Shown here piece by piece: positions 5,132 to 5,236 of a DNA stretch of 5,236 nt. The stretch covers positions 1 through 5,236 of the forward strand of contig JAITSM010000214.1 in the NCBI GenBank assembly GCA_031287815.1, written 5' to 3'. This stretch comes from Prevotellaceae bacterium. Its GTDB lineage: Bacteria; Bacteroidota; Bacteroidia; Bacteroidales; UBA932. Below the pieces are notes generated by a model. The model saw only the letters and a program-made list of their open reading frames with translations, made no database searches and was not told where the DNA came from. Made by a program: the position numbers and the translations under genes. Numbering within the stretch: position 1 is the stretch's first letter; each line of letters opens with the position of its first letter.

Positions 5132-5236
5132 TCAAATGCAACCGGGAAGATACATAGCGCGAGCTATTACTTTGTAAGGTTCGTCAAAGTTAAGCAATTT
5201 TCTTGGTCTTCGATTGAGTTTGTATTGTATGTTTTT
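5132..5236 (-). CDS. IS30-family transposase, C-terminal end (5' partial at window edge)
   Basis: On the minus strand the frame is open from base 5236 and ends at TGA (5132-5134), giving 34 residues. They include QYKLNRRPRKLLNFDEPYKV, which resembles the conserved LNxRPRKxLxYxTPxEVF tail found just after the DDE catalytic domain of IS30-family transposases. The catalytic residues themselves would lie beyond the window. The final segment ARAMYLPGCI is not a typical IS30 ending, so the extreme C-terminus may be altered by a frameshift or truncated remnant. The gene points toward fba, whose -33 element lies 38 bases beyond the stop codon. The terminal inverted repeat should fall in 5094-5131 but cannot be assigned without the other end. 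Confidence 0.65.
   Translation of the reverse strand, partial: KNIQYKLNRRPRKLLNFDEPYKVIARAMYLPGCI

Overview
This window looks like chromosomal DNA from a member of the Bacteroidota, most likely Bacteroidales. Three things point there. Clear promoters have the Bacteroidetes form TTG-N19-TAnnTTTG. Start codons follow A/T-rich stretches without Shine-Dalgarno sequences. One protein carries the Fibrobacter-succinogenes-major-paralogous (FISUMP) domain, which is common in this phylum. I cannot name the genus.

Left part (1-1881, + strand): the 3' portion of a very long reading frame, open at the window edge. It ends in what looks like the LPD38-type tail of a phage or conjugative-element 'polyvalent' protein. 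A GNRA-loop terminator (1979-2000) follows, then a direct repeat and a strong bidirectional terminator (2057-2087), then the 3' end of a tRNA-Leu(CAA) gene on the minus strand (2098-2181). A mobile-element gene ending beside a tRNA 3' end suggests that the tRNA gene is the integration site and that the element-chromosome boundary lies near 2098.

Middle (2200-3938): the tRNA-Leu promoter and a perfect-spacing + strand promoter (2246-2275) diverge from a shared AT-rich region. The + promoter opens a leader of about 400 nt with no substantial gene. The leader has a boxA-like motif, a long nested rod-like inverted repeat (2337-2443), two further strong hairpins (2454-2505 and 2526-2587) and a 15-bp tandem repeat (2598-2638). 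It leads to a secreted 415-residue protein with a C-terminal FISUMP/C-type-lectin-like domain. The last 60 or so residues of that protein are unusually rich in NNC/NNT codons for N, D, H, S, C and G. That pattern is expected of a diversity-generating-retroelement (DGR) variable region. No template repeat or reverse transcriptase lies in the window, so any DGR machinery would have to act from elsewhere.

Right part (3939-5236, - strand): a class IIB fructose-bisphosphate aldolase gene with its own perfect promoter and a hairpin terminator. At the window edge is the last 34 codons of an apparent IS30-family transposase, pointing at the aldolase gene.

The most interesting unit is 2240-3938: promoter, structured RNA leader and putative hypervariable secreted binding protein. 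The pieces are seen directly in the sequence. Their joint function is inference.
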